Source: Ruminococcus sp.
Lineage (GTDB): Bacteria > Bacillota > Clostridia > Oscillospirales > Acutalibacteraceae
Length of the DNA stretch: 64,000 nucleotides
Assembly: GCA_023665555.1 (NCBI GenBank)
Contig: JAMPDR010000001.1
Span: 79,106-143,105 of the forward strand
Reading direction: 5' to 3'
A program made the position numbers and the translations under genes. This document shows, one piece after another, positions 25,334 to 34,718 of this stretch. Below the pieces are notes generated by a model that worked only from the letters and a program-made list of their open reading frames with translations, was not told the origin of the DNA and did no database searches. Positions within the stretch are counted from its first letter, which is position 1. Every line of letters begins with the position of its first letter.

Positions 25334-27253
25334 TTATTGAATTCTTCCGAATTGCTTTTCCAAATCATATTGCGACAATTCAATCAAAACAGGCCGTCCG
25401 TGCGGACAATATCTGACATTATCATCAAAGAGAACCTGTTTAGCAAGTTCTTCCAATTCATAAAGAGTATTGTTATTACCTGCTTTTATAGCCGCTTTAC
25501 ATGCCGTAGTATGGAAAATCGTATCTATTTTGTCTGACTGGACATCAGTTTTATTTAACATCAGATTGGCTGCGATTTCAACAACGGTATCCTGTGCATC
25601 GTCAACCGAAATCATCATCGGGCACTCTCTTACAATGACAGTTCCCTTACCAAAATCTTCAACAAGAAAACCGCAATCGGAAAATGCATCAAGGTTTTCA
25701 ATTACTGTACTGTATTCATTTTTGCTAAGCGTCACTGTGACGGGTGATAACAACATTTGTGACGATTCTTTATGCTGTTTTTTTAATCTATTGAAAATCA
25801 CACGCTCATGAGCAGCATGTTTGTCGATTATATAAAGCTTTTCGTCACATTCACAAATTATATACGTTTTGAATGCTTCACCTATTATCCTAAGTTTAGG
25901 CGGTAACTGTGTTTCAATTGCAACATTTGAAACGGCAGGCTCTTTGACTATCGCTTCAGTTGGTTTCAACGGCTTTTCATCAGCAGTCTTTACTGTTTGC
26001 AGCGGTGCTTTTTTAGGAAAAGTTCTCGGTATTAAATCCGGCTCATCTTCAGATAAAATATATGGATTTTCTCTTTTTGGTGAAGCTACCTGTGCAGCTG
26101 CTCTGTAATCCGCAGCAGAAACACTACGCCAAAAATCACGCTTCGGTTCAGATTTTTGATGAATCTGAGCGGTAACATGGTCATCATTCTCAACCATTTG
26201 CAACTGAACAGCGGGGTCAATAGATTTCCTTGCAATTTTGTTTATATCAAGCTGCGGTCTTGTATCCAGTTCTTCAAGAGCAGACTTTGCAGCATAATAA
26301 ACAGCGCTGTAAACTCTTTTTTCATCGCTAAAGCGCACCTCTGTTTTGGCAGGATGCACATTAACATCAACATCATGGTTGGGAACAATTATATTAAGCA
26401 CACAGCCGGGAAATTTTCCGACCATAATCGAATTTTTATATGCATTTTCAAGTGATGCAGTGCAAGAACGAGATTTAATATATCTTCCATTCAAAAAGAA
26501 CACCTGCATAGTTCTGGATGCTCTGGAACAAACCGGCTTGCAGATAAGTCCGTTTACCTTTATTTCATCAAGTTCGTATTCCGTTTCGATAAGTCCGTCT
26601 GCAAACTGCTTACCATAAACAGCATAAACAGCCGAAATCAGCTTACTGTCACCGGGAGTAAGAAGTGCCTGCTTTCCATCACGAATAAAACGAAAACTTA
26701 TATCGGGATGTGAAAGCGCAAGTTTATCAACAACATCGGCAACAGCATTGGCTTCGGAAATATCCTTTTTCAAGAATTTCATTCTTGCAGGTGTATTGTA
26801 AAATAAATCTCTGACAACTATTGTCGTTCCGTTCGGACAGCCTGCTGTTTCATATTGCAATTGCTCTCCGCCTTCAATGCAATAGCATGTTCCGTTATCT
26901 TCGTCAGGGCTTTTTGTGAACATCTCCACTCTTGAAACGACCGCAACAGATGCAAGGGCTTCTCCGCGAAATCCCAAAGTAAAAATACTGTTAAGGTCCT
27001 GAGCCGAACTCACCTTGCTTGTTGCATGGCTCAAAAATGCCTTTGGCACATCTTCGTGATATATTCCGCAACCATTATCAGTGATTCTGATATATGTTAT
27101 TCCACCGTGCTGAATTTCAACGGTTACGGTGGATGCACCTGAATCAATTGAGTTTTCAACAAGTTCTTTCACGACTGATGCAGGTCTTTCAACAACCTCA
27201 CCGGCAGCGATAAGTTCTGCAATATTCTTAGGTAAAATGTTTATTCTTGCCAT
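25334..27253 (-). CDS. mutL: DNA mismatch repair protein MutL (endonuclease-type)
   Basis: Encodes 639 residues. The N-terminal ATPase has ENSIDSGAS, DNGCGI and GFRGEALASV. The C-terminal domain carries the metal-binding endonuclease motif, which here reads DKHAAHERVIFN (near residue 479); the second Glu expected near the end of the motif is replaced by Asn. Other parts of the active site (CPHGRP) are present. It cooperates with MutS, whose gene lies 31 bases upstream. Confidence 0.95.
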   Translation of the reverse strand: MARINILPKNIAELIAAGEVVERPASVVKELVENSIDSGASTVTVEIQHGGITYIRITDNGCGIYHEDVPKAFLSHATSKVSSAQDLNSIFTLGFRGEALASVAVVSRVEMFTKSPDEDNGTCYCIEGGEQLQYETAGCPNGTTIVVRDLFYNTPARMKFLKKDISEANAVADVVDKLALSHPDISFRFIRDGKQALLTPGDSKLISAVYAVYGKQFADGLIETEYELDEIKVNGLICKPVCSRASRTMQVFFLNGRYIKSRSCTASLENAYKNSIMVGKFPGCVLNIIVPNHDVDVNVHPAKTEVRFSDEKRVYSAVYYAAKSALEELDTRPQLDINKIARKSIDPAVQLQMVENDDHVTAQIHQKSEPKRDFWRSVSAADYRAAAQVASPKRENPYILSEDEPDLIPRTFPKKAPLQTVKTADEKPLKPTEAIVKEPAVSNVAIETQLPPKLRIIGEAFKTYIICECDEKLYIIDKHAAHERVIFNRLKKQHKESSQMLLSPVTVTLSKNEYSTVIENLDAFSDCGFLVEDFGKGTVIVRECPMMISVDDAQDTVVEIAANLMLNKTDVQSDKIDTIFHTTACKAAIKAGNNNTLYELEELAKQVLFDDNVRYCPHGRPVLIELSQYDLEKQFGRIQ

Positions 27254-27283
27254 TCGGTTGTCACATCCTTTTCTTTTGGCTTA

Positions 27284-29908
27284 TTATCCGTTTCGCGCTT
27301 TATTCGATAATTGGCTTAAGGTTGTCAATGCCTCAAGCGGTGTAAGTGTGTCCGTATCTATATTTTTAAGCGTATCTATAATTTCATCGTCAAGGTTTGA
27401 TCTGAGCGAAATTTGCAAATTTTCCGGTTCTGCAACAGTGTCGAAATCAGCAACAGACAATGGCCTTGTTTGAGCGGCTGAAGATTCGAGTTCAAATAAT
27501 ATATCTCTCGCTCTTGCAACAACAGATGCTGGAACACCGGCCAGTTTTGCAACATCAACACCGTAACTGCCATCGGCACTTCCTCTAACAATGCGACGCA
27601 AAAATGTTATTGTATCGCCCCGTTTTTTAACAGAGATATTATAATTTCTAACGCCGTCAATCGCGCCCTCAAGTTCCGTAAGTTCATGATAATGAGTTGA
27701 AAACAGTGTTTTTGCTCCAACCTTACGCTTATCGGCAATGTATTCAAGTACTGCTCTCGCAATACTCATACCATCAAAGGTTGATGTACCTCTGCCAACT
27801 TCATCAAGAATAATCAAACTGTGTTTATCAGCTGACTTCAAAATTGAAGCAACTTCATTCATCTCAACCATAAATGTCGATTGCCCTGAAGCGAGATCAT
27901 CCGACGCACCGACGCGGGTGAAAATGCTGTTAACAATTGAAAGATTGGCGCGTTTAGCAGGCACAAAAGAACCGATTTGTGCCATAAGGCATATCAAGGC
28001 AACCTGACGCATATATGTCGACTTACCTGCCATATTCGGTCCTGTGATTATTGCACATCGGCTGTCGTCACAATCAAGATAAGTGTCATTGGGAACAAAT
28101 GGCATATCCGTGAGCATTTTTTCAACAACAGGATGCCTTCCTTCAACAATTTCAATTACTGAACTGTCACACATGGTAGGACAAACATAATTGTTTTCGA
28201 TTGCAACATTTGCAAGAGAGCAAAGAACATCTACCGCTGCAACCGCTGATGCTGTCAACTGAATACGGTTATACTCATTTGCAACACGCTTTCTGACCTG
28301 ACAGAAAATTTCATATTCAAGTTTAACGCTTCGCTCCTGCGCACCCAAAACCTTACTTTCAAGGTCTTTAAGTTCCTGTGTAATATATCTTTCGCAGTTT
28401 GCTAAGGTCTGCTTTCTTATGTATGTATCAGGTACTAGTGCTTTATATGAATTGCTGACCTCAATGTAATATCCGAAAACACGGTTATATCCGATACGCA
28501 GCTTCTGAATTCCTGTTTTTTCGCGTTCAGCTGTTTCGATTGCCGTAATATACTTTTTGCCGTTATGCTCAATATCACGAAGTGAATCCAATTCTTCATT
28601 GAATCCATCTCGAATCAAGCCTCCCTCGCGAATTGAAAACGGTGCTTCGGGATCAATCGCAGCCTCGATAAGAGAATGTACGTCTTCAAGCAAATCAATT
28701 GCTGAATAAATCTGCTTAAGGCATGTTGAAGATGAATCTGAAAGTGCATTTTTAATTGCAGGAAGGTTTTCAATAGTTTGCTTTAATGAATTCAATTCCT
28801 TAGCATTTGCACTTTCATAAACAACTCTTGTAATGAGTCGCTCAATGTCATATATATATGTCAAAGCATTGGTAAGCTCTGTTAATTTCATACTATTGTT
28901 AACCAACTCATCAACTGCGTTGTGTCTTTTGGAAATCTGCGCAAAATTGATAAGCGGTTTTTCAAGCCATGAGCGAAGAAGTCTTTTGCCCATGGATGTT
29001 TTTGTTTTATCAAGTACCCATAATAATGAGCCTTTCTTTTCTCGGTTACGCATAGTTTCAACTATTTCGAGATTGCGTTTAGTTGAAAAATCAATTTTCA
29101 TGAACTGATTTTCTGAATAAAAGTTGATGTCGGTAATACCTGCAACATCGTTTTTCTGAACATCTTTAAGATATTTTATCGCAACACCTACTGCAATAAC
29201 TGCCGCTTTATTATTTATTATTTCCTGTGCGGACAGTTTGTTTTCACCAAAATGCTCAATGCACACGTTAAGGCAGGATTCATAACTGAAATAGCTGTCA
29301 TCAGGCATTTCACATGAAGCTTCAATTCTTTTGTTAATAAAAGCTGAAATTGACGAATTCTCGGCGCATTTTCTGTTGAGTACAATTTCACTCGGAGAGA
29401 AAACACCAAGTTCATTTATAATCCTGCTTTCAAGTTTTTTGCCCTCGAAGCAAGTGAGATTCAATGTTCCTGTTGAAACATCCGTAAAGCATACACCTGC
29501 CGCTTTATCATCAAGATATATTGTGGTAAGATAGTTATTTTTTGAATCATCAAGCATGTTATTTTCGATGATACTGCCTTTAGTAATAACTCTTATTACA
29601 TCACGCTTAACAAGTCCTTTTGCAAGTTCGGGATCTTCAGTCTGCTCACAGATTGCAACCTTATATCCTCTGTCAACAAGTTTTGCAATATATGAATCAG
29701 CACTATGGAACGGAACGCCGCACATCGGTGCTCTTTCTCCTTGACCGCAACTTCTTCCTGTAAGAGTCAGTTCAAGTTCTCTCGCCGCAGTTTTTGCATC
29801 ATCGAAAAACATTTCATAGAAATCTCCGAGTCGGAAAAACAAAATAGCATCGGTATATTCTTCCTTAATTTCAAAATATTGTTTCATCATCGGCGTCATA
29901 TCAGCCAT
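27284..29908 (-). CDS. mutS: DNA mismatch repair protein MutS
   Basis: Encodes 874 residues. The mismatch-binding domain contains GDFYEMF (about 28-34), and the ATPase has GPNMAGKSTYMRQVALI (about 625-641), followed by ILDEVGRGTSTFDG and FSTHYHEL. It recognises mispaired bases and recruits MutL. The C-terminal region past about 800 is short, as in Firmicutes. mutS-mutL-miaA are consecutive and probably cotranscribed. Confidence 0.97.
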   Translation of the reverse strand: MADMTPMMKQYFEIKEEYTDAILFFRLGDFYEMFFDDAKTAARELELTLTGRSCGQGERAPMCGVPFHSADSYIAKLVDRGYKVAICEQTEDPELAKGLVKRDVIRVITKGSIIENNMLDDSKNNYLTTIYLDDKAAGVCFTDVSTGTLNLTCFEGKKLESRIINELGVFSPSEIVLNRKCAENSSISAFINKRIEASCEMPDDSYFSYESCLNVCIEHFGENKLSAQEIINNKAAVIAVGVAIKYLKDVQKNDVAGITDINFYSENQFMKIDFSTKRNLEIVETMRNREKKGSLLWVLDKTKTSMGKRLLRSWLEKPLINFAQISKRHNAVDELVNNSMKLTELTNALTYIYDIERLITRVVYESANAKELNSLKQTIENLPAIKNALSDSSSTCLKQIYSAIDLLEDVHSLIEAAIDPEAPFSIREGGLIRDGFNEELDSLRDIEHNGKKYITAIETAEREKTGIQKLRIGYNRVFGYYIEVSNSYKALVPDTYIRKQTLANCERYITQELKDLESKVLGAQERSVKLEYEIFCQVRKRVANEYNRIQLTASAVAAVDVLCSLANVAIENNYVCPTMCDSSVIEIVEGRHPVVEKMLTDMPFVPNDTYLDCDDSRCAIITGPNMAGKSTYMRQVALICLMAQIGSFVPAKRANLSIVNSIFTRVGASDDLASGQSTFMVEMNEVASILKSADKHSLIILDEVGRGTSTFDGMSIARAVLEYIADKRKVGAKTLFSTHYHELTELEGAIDGVRNYNISVKKRGDTITFLRRIVRGSADGSYGVDVAKLAGVPASVVARARDILFELESSAAQTRPLSVADFDTVAEPENLQISLRSNLDDEIIDTLKNIDTDTLTPLEALTTLSQLSNKARNG

Positions 29909-29978
29909 TTTGTTCTTCCTCCCGTTTGATTTATAAATCCTTTAGAAAAAGCTAATTAGTTCAGAGTTTCCTAAACTA

Positions 29979-30392
29979 TCAGTGATGGCAGCTGCCGCCG
30001 CATTCGTGGCATGAGCCGTTGCAATCATGTTCTTCAGGCTCACATGTTGCAGGATCAGCACCATTGACGCAAAGACCGAGAATCTGCATGATATAGTTCA
30101 TCATTGAATCAATTTCTGCTCTTGCTGCTTCATATGCCTGCATCTTTTCGTTTTCCATAAATTTACCATATGCTTCATTGAATTCTGCTTCGTATGCAGT
30201 AAGTTTTGAAGTGTCAGGCTTTTCCTGGCTTGATTCACGCTGATAATTCATCTGAATAAGCTGAATTTGACCCATAAGATCAAGAAGCTCCTGATCCTTT
30301 TCATTTGCTTGACGAATTTCGTCAAACTTGAGATAGCGCTCATCTTTCTGAATTGCTGCGCCAAGTTCACGTGTAAGTTTAATTACATCCAT
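29979..30392 (-). CDS. YlbF/YmcA-family protein with Cys/His-rich tail
   Basis: Encodes 137 residues. The helical part (about 1-108) is the YlbF/YmcA fold. The last 30 residues carry six Cys and several His (LGLCVNG, CEPEEHDCNGSCHECGGSCHH), suggesting an iron-sulfur or zinc site. In Bacillus subtilis, YlbF and YmcA form a complex with YaaT that binds iron-sulfur clusters and controls mRNA maturation and sporulation. The gene lies next to miaB, as ymcA does in Bacillus. The C-terminal tail is unusually rich in metal ligands. Confidence 0.8.
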   Translation of the reverse strand: MDVIKLTRELGAAIQKDERYLKFDEIRQANEKDQELLDLMGQIQLIQMNYQRESSQEKPDTSKLTAYEAEFNEAYGKFMENEKMQAYEAARAEIDSMMNYIMQILGLCVNGADPATCEPEEHDCNGSCHECGGSCHH

Positions 30393-30454
30393 TTGATTTA
30401 CTCCTTAAATAATATTTTTATAGTATATCAATAACACCATTTGGTGATATCTTC

Positions 30455-31882
30455 TTAAATTAGTTCACCTTTTAAAATCCATGTTTTCGGTTCGATAACT
30501 TTAACAAAGCAAAATGAACCTATAAGGCTTTCGTCACCTTCAAATTCAATGATTATATTTCCCTCGGTTCTTCCCGAAAGCCATCCGTCCTGTTTGCTTT
30601 TTTCCTCAACAAGAACACGGTATGTTTTATCTTTCATTGATGCTGTTCTTTGACCGGCAATTGATTCCTGCAAACTTGTAAGTTCACTGAACCATTTACC
30701 CTTTTCTGCGCGCGAAATCGGATCCGGCATTTCTGCCGCTTTTGTACCGGGCCGCGGAGAAAAAATGAAAGTGAACAGCGAAGTATATTTTACATAGTCG
30801 ATAAGACTCAAAGTGTCACAAAACTCATCATATGTTTCGCCGGGAAAACCAACTATAACATCACTTGTGATTGAAAGTTCCGGCATCAACTCATAGGCAT
30901 AATCAATCAGCGAAAGATATTTTTTTCTGTCATAATGACGGTTCATCTCATTGAGCACTCTGTCATTGCCCGATTGGAACGGAAGATGAAGATGTTTTGC
31001 CACTTTATCACAACTTGCCATTGTTTCCAACAGTTCTTTAGTACAATCTCTCGGATGGGAAGTCATAAAACGGATGATGAAATCACCCTCAATATCATTG
31101 ATAGCTTTCAGAAGTGCAGGAAAGCGATATTCCTCGTCCAAATCCTTATTATATGAATTTACATTCTGTCCAAGCAAGGTTATTTCCTTATAGCCGTCCT
31201 TGACAAGCTGACTACACTCATTAACAACATCACAAAACTCTCTGCTTCGCTCACGTCCTCTTACGTAGGGAACAATGCAATATGAGCAGAAATTGTTGCA
31301 TCCGTACATTATTGGAACCCATGCTTTAAAAGACCCATCACGGCTCACAGGCAATCCTTCAACAATGTTTCCATCGGAATCAGGGATTTCAAACACACGC
31401 GATCCGCTGCAAAGACATCTATATATGAATTCCGGGAGTCTGTGAATAACATGAGTACCAAAAACAAGGTCAACATATCTGAAACTGTTGTTGATTCTGT
31501 CAGCAACATATTTTTGCTGCATCATACAGCCGCAAAGAGCAATAATCATATTCGGATTTTCTTTTTTATATGCTTTCAGCGCACCTACATTTCCGAATAC
31601 GCGATCTTGTGCATGTTCTCTAATTGCACAGGTATTATATAATACTAAATCCGCACCTTCAATTTGATCAGTAAGTTCATATCCCATTTCAATGAGCATG
31701 CCTTTAAGCCTTTCGCCGTCCGCGACATTTCCCTGACAACCATAAGTATGTACAAATGCCTTTGGCGGTATGACCGAAAATCTTGACGAAAGAACGGTTC
31801 TGACAAGGTGTGTATATTCAGTTTGCTTTTTTAATTCCTCTTCCGGAACTGAAAACTTTATTTTTCTTTCTGTGCTGTTCAA
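30455..31882 (-). CDS. miaB: tRNA methylthiotransferase MiaB
   Basis: Encodes 475 residues. It has an N-terminal cluster-binding domain (VHTYGCQGN), a radical SAM domain with CNNFCSYC (about 190) and a C-terminal TRAM domain (WLSGRTEGNIIIEF). It converts i6A37 to ms2i6A37 in tRNA. The best start is TTG at 31882: GGAGG is eight bases upstream, while the in-frame ATG at 31915 has none. The ribosome binding site lies within the end of whiA, whose stop is one base away. The partner enzyme MiaA is encoded at 24370-25311. Confidence 0.93.
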   Translation of the reverse strand: MNSTERKIKFSVPEEELKKQTEYTHLVRTVLSSRFSVIPPKAFVHTYGCQGNVADGERLKGMLIEMGYELTDQIEGADLVLYNTCAIREHAQDRVFGNVGALKAYKKENPNMIIALCGCMMQQKYVADRINNSFRYVDLVFGTHVIHRLPEFIYRCLCSGSRVFEIPDSDGNIVEGLPVSRDGSFKAWVPIMYGCNNFCSYCIVPYVRGRERSREFCDVVNECSQLVKDGYKEITLLGQNVNSYNKDLDEEYRFPALLKAINDIEGDFIIRFMTSHPRDCTKELLETMASCDKVAKHLHLPFQSGNDRVLNEMNRHYDRKKYLSLIDYAYELMPELSITSDVIVGFPGETYDEFCDTLSLIDYVKYTSLFTFIFSPRPGTKAAEMPDPISRAEKGKWFSELTSLQESIAGQRTASMKDKTYRVLVEEKSKQDGWLSGRTEGNIIIEFEGDESLIGSFCFVKVIEPKTWILKGELI

Positions 31883-31883
31883 C

Positions 31884-32849
31884 TCAAATTCCTCCGTCTG
31901 TATCCTGCTGAGCATCTGATTTTATTTTGTTCTGATTATCATAAAACGAAAGTATTTTTTTTATTCTGTGGTTCACCGCCGAACGGGACAATGGCGGATC
32001 GAACATTTCACCAAGTTCTCTTAAACTGGCATCGGGATTATCAATTCTCACTCTTGCAAATGCTCTTAGTTCATCATCTAACGACTCAAAAGTTCCGTTT
32101 TTTATAAGCTTTTCTATTTTTTCAATTTGATCATATGCGGCAGAAACCGTTCTTGAAATATTCGCACAATTGAAATTAGTTATGCGATTGGATACATTCC
32201 TTATATCTTTATATATTTTTATATTCATTATTTCAAACGCTGCCATTTGAGCGCCCATTATATTAAGCAAGTCCTCAATACTTTCGCTGTCTTTAACATA
32301 AATAACATTTGCGCCGCGCCTTACCATATGTTTGGCTTTTAAACCGTAATCAGTGAGCATCTTCATAAGATCAAAGCTTAACGTCCTAAAAGGAACAACA
32401 AATTCAAGATGATACCCTTTATTCGGATCTGATATTGTTCCGCACGAAAGAAATGCTCCGCGCAGGAAGGCACCGTTACAGCAGTTGAAATCTTCTGTTG
32501 CATCACTGCTGCATTCATTTAGCAGATTGCCCCTGTTAATTCGCATAAACGCTTCGTTTCCGCTCACAAAGAACTCAGACAATACTTGTACTGCTTCTTC
32601 AGGGTTATCAACAGAAATAGAATATTTTCCAGCATCTGAAACCAGAAAATGCGGCGCGACATTTGTTGTTTTCTCAATCATAAGCGCATATTGCTTTGCA
32701 ACACATTCATGTTCCGTCATCAGAGAAACTGATTTCAGATTGAATGAACGACCGAACAAGAGCATGCCATATGCCATTGCATGCAGACAGCATGGAGCAA
32801 TATTTTCAATTTTTACAAGTTCTTCTTTAACCGTTGAAGAAAATGACAT
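31884..32849 (-). CDS. whiA: WhiA, DNA-binding protein
   Basis: Encodes 321 residues from MSFSSTVKEEL at 32849, where GAGG lies eight bases upstream. It combines a LAGLIDADG-like N-terminal domain (about 20-210) with a C-terminal helix-turn-helix (LRELGEMFDPPLSRSAVNHRIKKI, about 281-304). In Gram-positives it affects cell division and sporulation. rapZ precedes it; the usual yvcK gene between them is missing here. Confidence 0.95.
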   Translation of the reverse strand: MSFSSTVKEELVKIENIAPCCLHAMAYGMLLFGRSFNLKSVSLMTEHECVAKQYALMIEKTTNVAPHFLVSDAGKYSISVDNPEEAVQVLSEFFVSGNEAFMRINRGNLLNECSSDATEDFNCCNGAFLRGAFLSCGTISDPNKGYHLEFVVPFRTLSFDLMKMLTDYGLKAKHMVRRGANVIYVKDSESIEDLLNIMGAQMAAFEIMNIKIYKDIRNVSNRITNFNCANISRTVSAAYDQIEKIEKLIKNGTFESLDDELRAFARVRIDNPDASLRELGEMFDPPLSRSAVNHRIKKILSFYDNQNKIKSDAQQDTDGGI

Positions 32850-32857
32850 GGCTAACC

Positions 32858-33709
32858 TCACTTCAAGATATCTCTATGGCTTACGCTTGATGAATAATTC
32901 AAATTAAGATGTTTATATAGATTTTCCGCAAAGGTCACGGAACGATGATGTCCTCCCGTGCATCCGATTGCAATAATAAGCTGGCTTCTGCCTTCTTTTT
33001 GACACAATGGTATGATATAATCGACAAAATCAAACAGCTTCTTTTCATATTCTTTGGCATCGTCAGATTGCATAACATATTCATTCACTGCATTGTCAAG
33101 TCCTGTTAATTGTTTAAGTTCAGGAATGTAAAACGGATTCGGCAAAAAACGCACATCATAAACAAAATCTGCATCGTTCGGTATACCGTGCTTGAAGCCG
33201 AATGACATGCAGTGAATATGCATCTGACGGTTTTTATTTTCGCTAAACATGCTTAAAACACGAACTCTGCACTGTGTCGCAGAAAGATTACTTGTTTCAA
33301 GAAGATAATCAGCATTAGCTCTGGCTCCGGCAAGGAGTTTACGCTCTTCATTTATCGCATTAGCAATTGAATCATAATTGGACTGAACCAGCGGATGCTT
33401 GCGCCTTGTTTCCTTATATCGCTTTACAAGAACATCGTCTTTAGCATCAAGAAACATTATTTTATATGAAATCTGCAATTCCCGAAGTGTATCAAGTGAT
33501 TCAAAAAAATCCGAAAATGATTGACCTGATCTCACGTCTGTGACGACTGCAACTCGCTCACGTTCGCCCGATGACTGCAACAACTGTGCAAACACAGGGA
33601 TAAGTTTAGACGGCAGATTGTCAACACAGAAAAATCCGATATCTTCAAGTGAATCCACAACACAGGACTTACCTGCACCTGACATACCTGTTACAATAAC
33701 AAATTCCAT
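32858..33709 (-). CDS. rapZ: RapZ/YvcJ-type nucleotide-binding protein
   Basis: Encodes 283 residues. The N-terminal P-loop is GMSGAGKSCVVDSLED (about 8-23), followed by DVRSG and the C-terminal domain with HIHCMSFGFKHGIPNDADFVYDVRFLPNP and GCTGGHHRSVTFAE. In E. coli it controls glmS through small RNAs; in Bacillus YvcJ has GTPase activity. It lies upstream of whiA in the same transcript. Confidence 0.94.
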   Translation of the reverse strand: MEFVIVTGMSGAGKSCVVDSLEDIGFFCVDNLPSKLIPVFAQLLQSSGERERVAVVTDVRSGQSFSDFFESLDTLRELQISYKIMFLDAKDDVLVKRYKETRRKHPLVQSNYDSIANAINEERKLLAGARANADYLLETSNLSATQCRVRVLSMFSENKNRQMHIHCMSFGFKHGIPNDADFVYDVRFLPNPFYIPELKQLTGLDNAVNEYVMQSDDAKEYEKKLFDFVDYIIPLCQKEGRSQLIIAIGCTGGHHRSVTFAENLYKHLNLNYSSSVSHRDILK

Positions 33710-33808
33710 AATAGATTACCATGCCTTGTCCGACTGCAAAAGTTAAAGCAAATGACCAATCCCTGTTACAGTCGCCAAGGAGTGACAGTATTTTAAACAA
33801 TATATACT

Positions 33809-34705
33809 TTAAATCATTTTTACTTCGGTTTCAAGCCGAACTCCGAATTTATCAGCAACCGTTTCTTGACAAAATTCAATGAGGTCTTTGACATCTTTGC
33901 AGGTTGCTCCGCCGACATTCACGATGAATCCGGCATGCTTTTCGCTAACCTGTGCACCACCGATTTTTTTGCCCTTTAATCCGCTTTGCTCAATAAGCGC
34001 ACCTGCAAAATAGCCTTCAGGCCGCTTAAAAATACTTCCTGCGCTCGGATATTCAAGCGGCTGCTTATCTTTTCTGCGCTGCATCAACTCATTCATTTTC
34101 GCACGAATATCATCCGTGCTACCTTTTGCAAGTTTAAACACAACGGAAGTTATGATATATTCTCCGTTACCGTATACACTTTTTCTGTATCCGAAGTCAA
34201 GAGCGGATGAATCGAAACAGCCGATTTCACCATCCATACTTACATGACTGCAAGACTCCACGACGGTTTTCATTTCACCTCCGTATGCACCTGCATTCAT
34301 AAATGCAGCACCTCCGACTGAGCCGGGGATACCGTAAGCAAATTCAAGACCGGAAAGACCATTTGACAAAGCAAACTTGCAAACAGCAGCAAGGGAAACT
34401 CCTGCTCCTGCCTCAATCGTTGTTTCATCAACCATTCTGATAAAATCAAAACCATCAGATAAATGAATAACAACTGCATCGATTCCGCTGTCATTTATAA
34501 GAAGATTGCTACCGTTTCCGACAATGAAAAATCGCACATTTTCGCTTTTACACAAATTAACTAAAGCGATAAGTTCATCAACATTTTTCGGCATAACGAA
34601 CAGCTTCGCATTGCCGCCGATACGAAATGTTGTGTGATATTTCATTAACTCATCGGCAAGATAGCTTATGTTTTTACTTTCTAAAAAGTCTGTAACTGTT
34701 TTCAA
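33809..34705 (-). CDS. murB: UDP-N-acetylenolpyruvoylglucosamine reductase
   Basis: Encodes 298 residues. The FAD-binding domain carries IVGNGSNLL and the substrate-binding domain GLSGLEFAYGIPGSVGGAAFMNAGAYGGE (about 117-145). The C-terminal SEKHAGFIVN resembles the catalytic Ser/Glu area. It catalyses the NADPH-dependent reduction step in peptidoglycan precursor synthesis. The start at 34705 lies 13 bases from the ROK-kinase stop. Confidence 0.96.
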   Translation of the reverse strand: MKTVTDFLESKNISYLADELMKYHTTFRIGGNAKLFVMPKNVDELIALVNLCKSENVRFFIVGNGSNLLINDSGIDAVVIHLSDGFDFIRMVDETTIEAGAGVSLAAVCKFALSNGLSGLEFAYGIPGSVGGAAFMNAGAYGGEMKTVVESCSHVSMDGEIGCFDSSALDFGYRKSVYGNGEYIITSVVFKLAKGSTDDIRAKMNELMQRRKDKQPLEYPSAGSIFKRPEGYFAGALIEQSGLKGKKIGGAQVSEKHAGFIVNVGGATCKDVKDLIEFCQETVADKFGVRLETEVKMI

Positions 34706-34718
34706 AAGAAAACCTCCA

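Noticed and set aside
24370..25383. Longer miaA reading frame from 25383
   Set aside because: The extra 24 codons overlap the end of mutL and have no ribosome binding site; AAAGGAGG points to the start at 25311.
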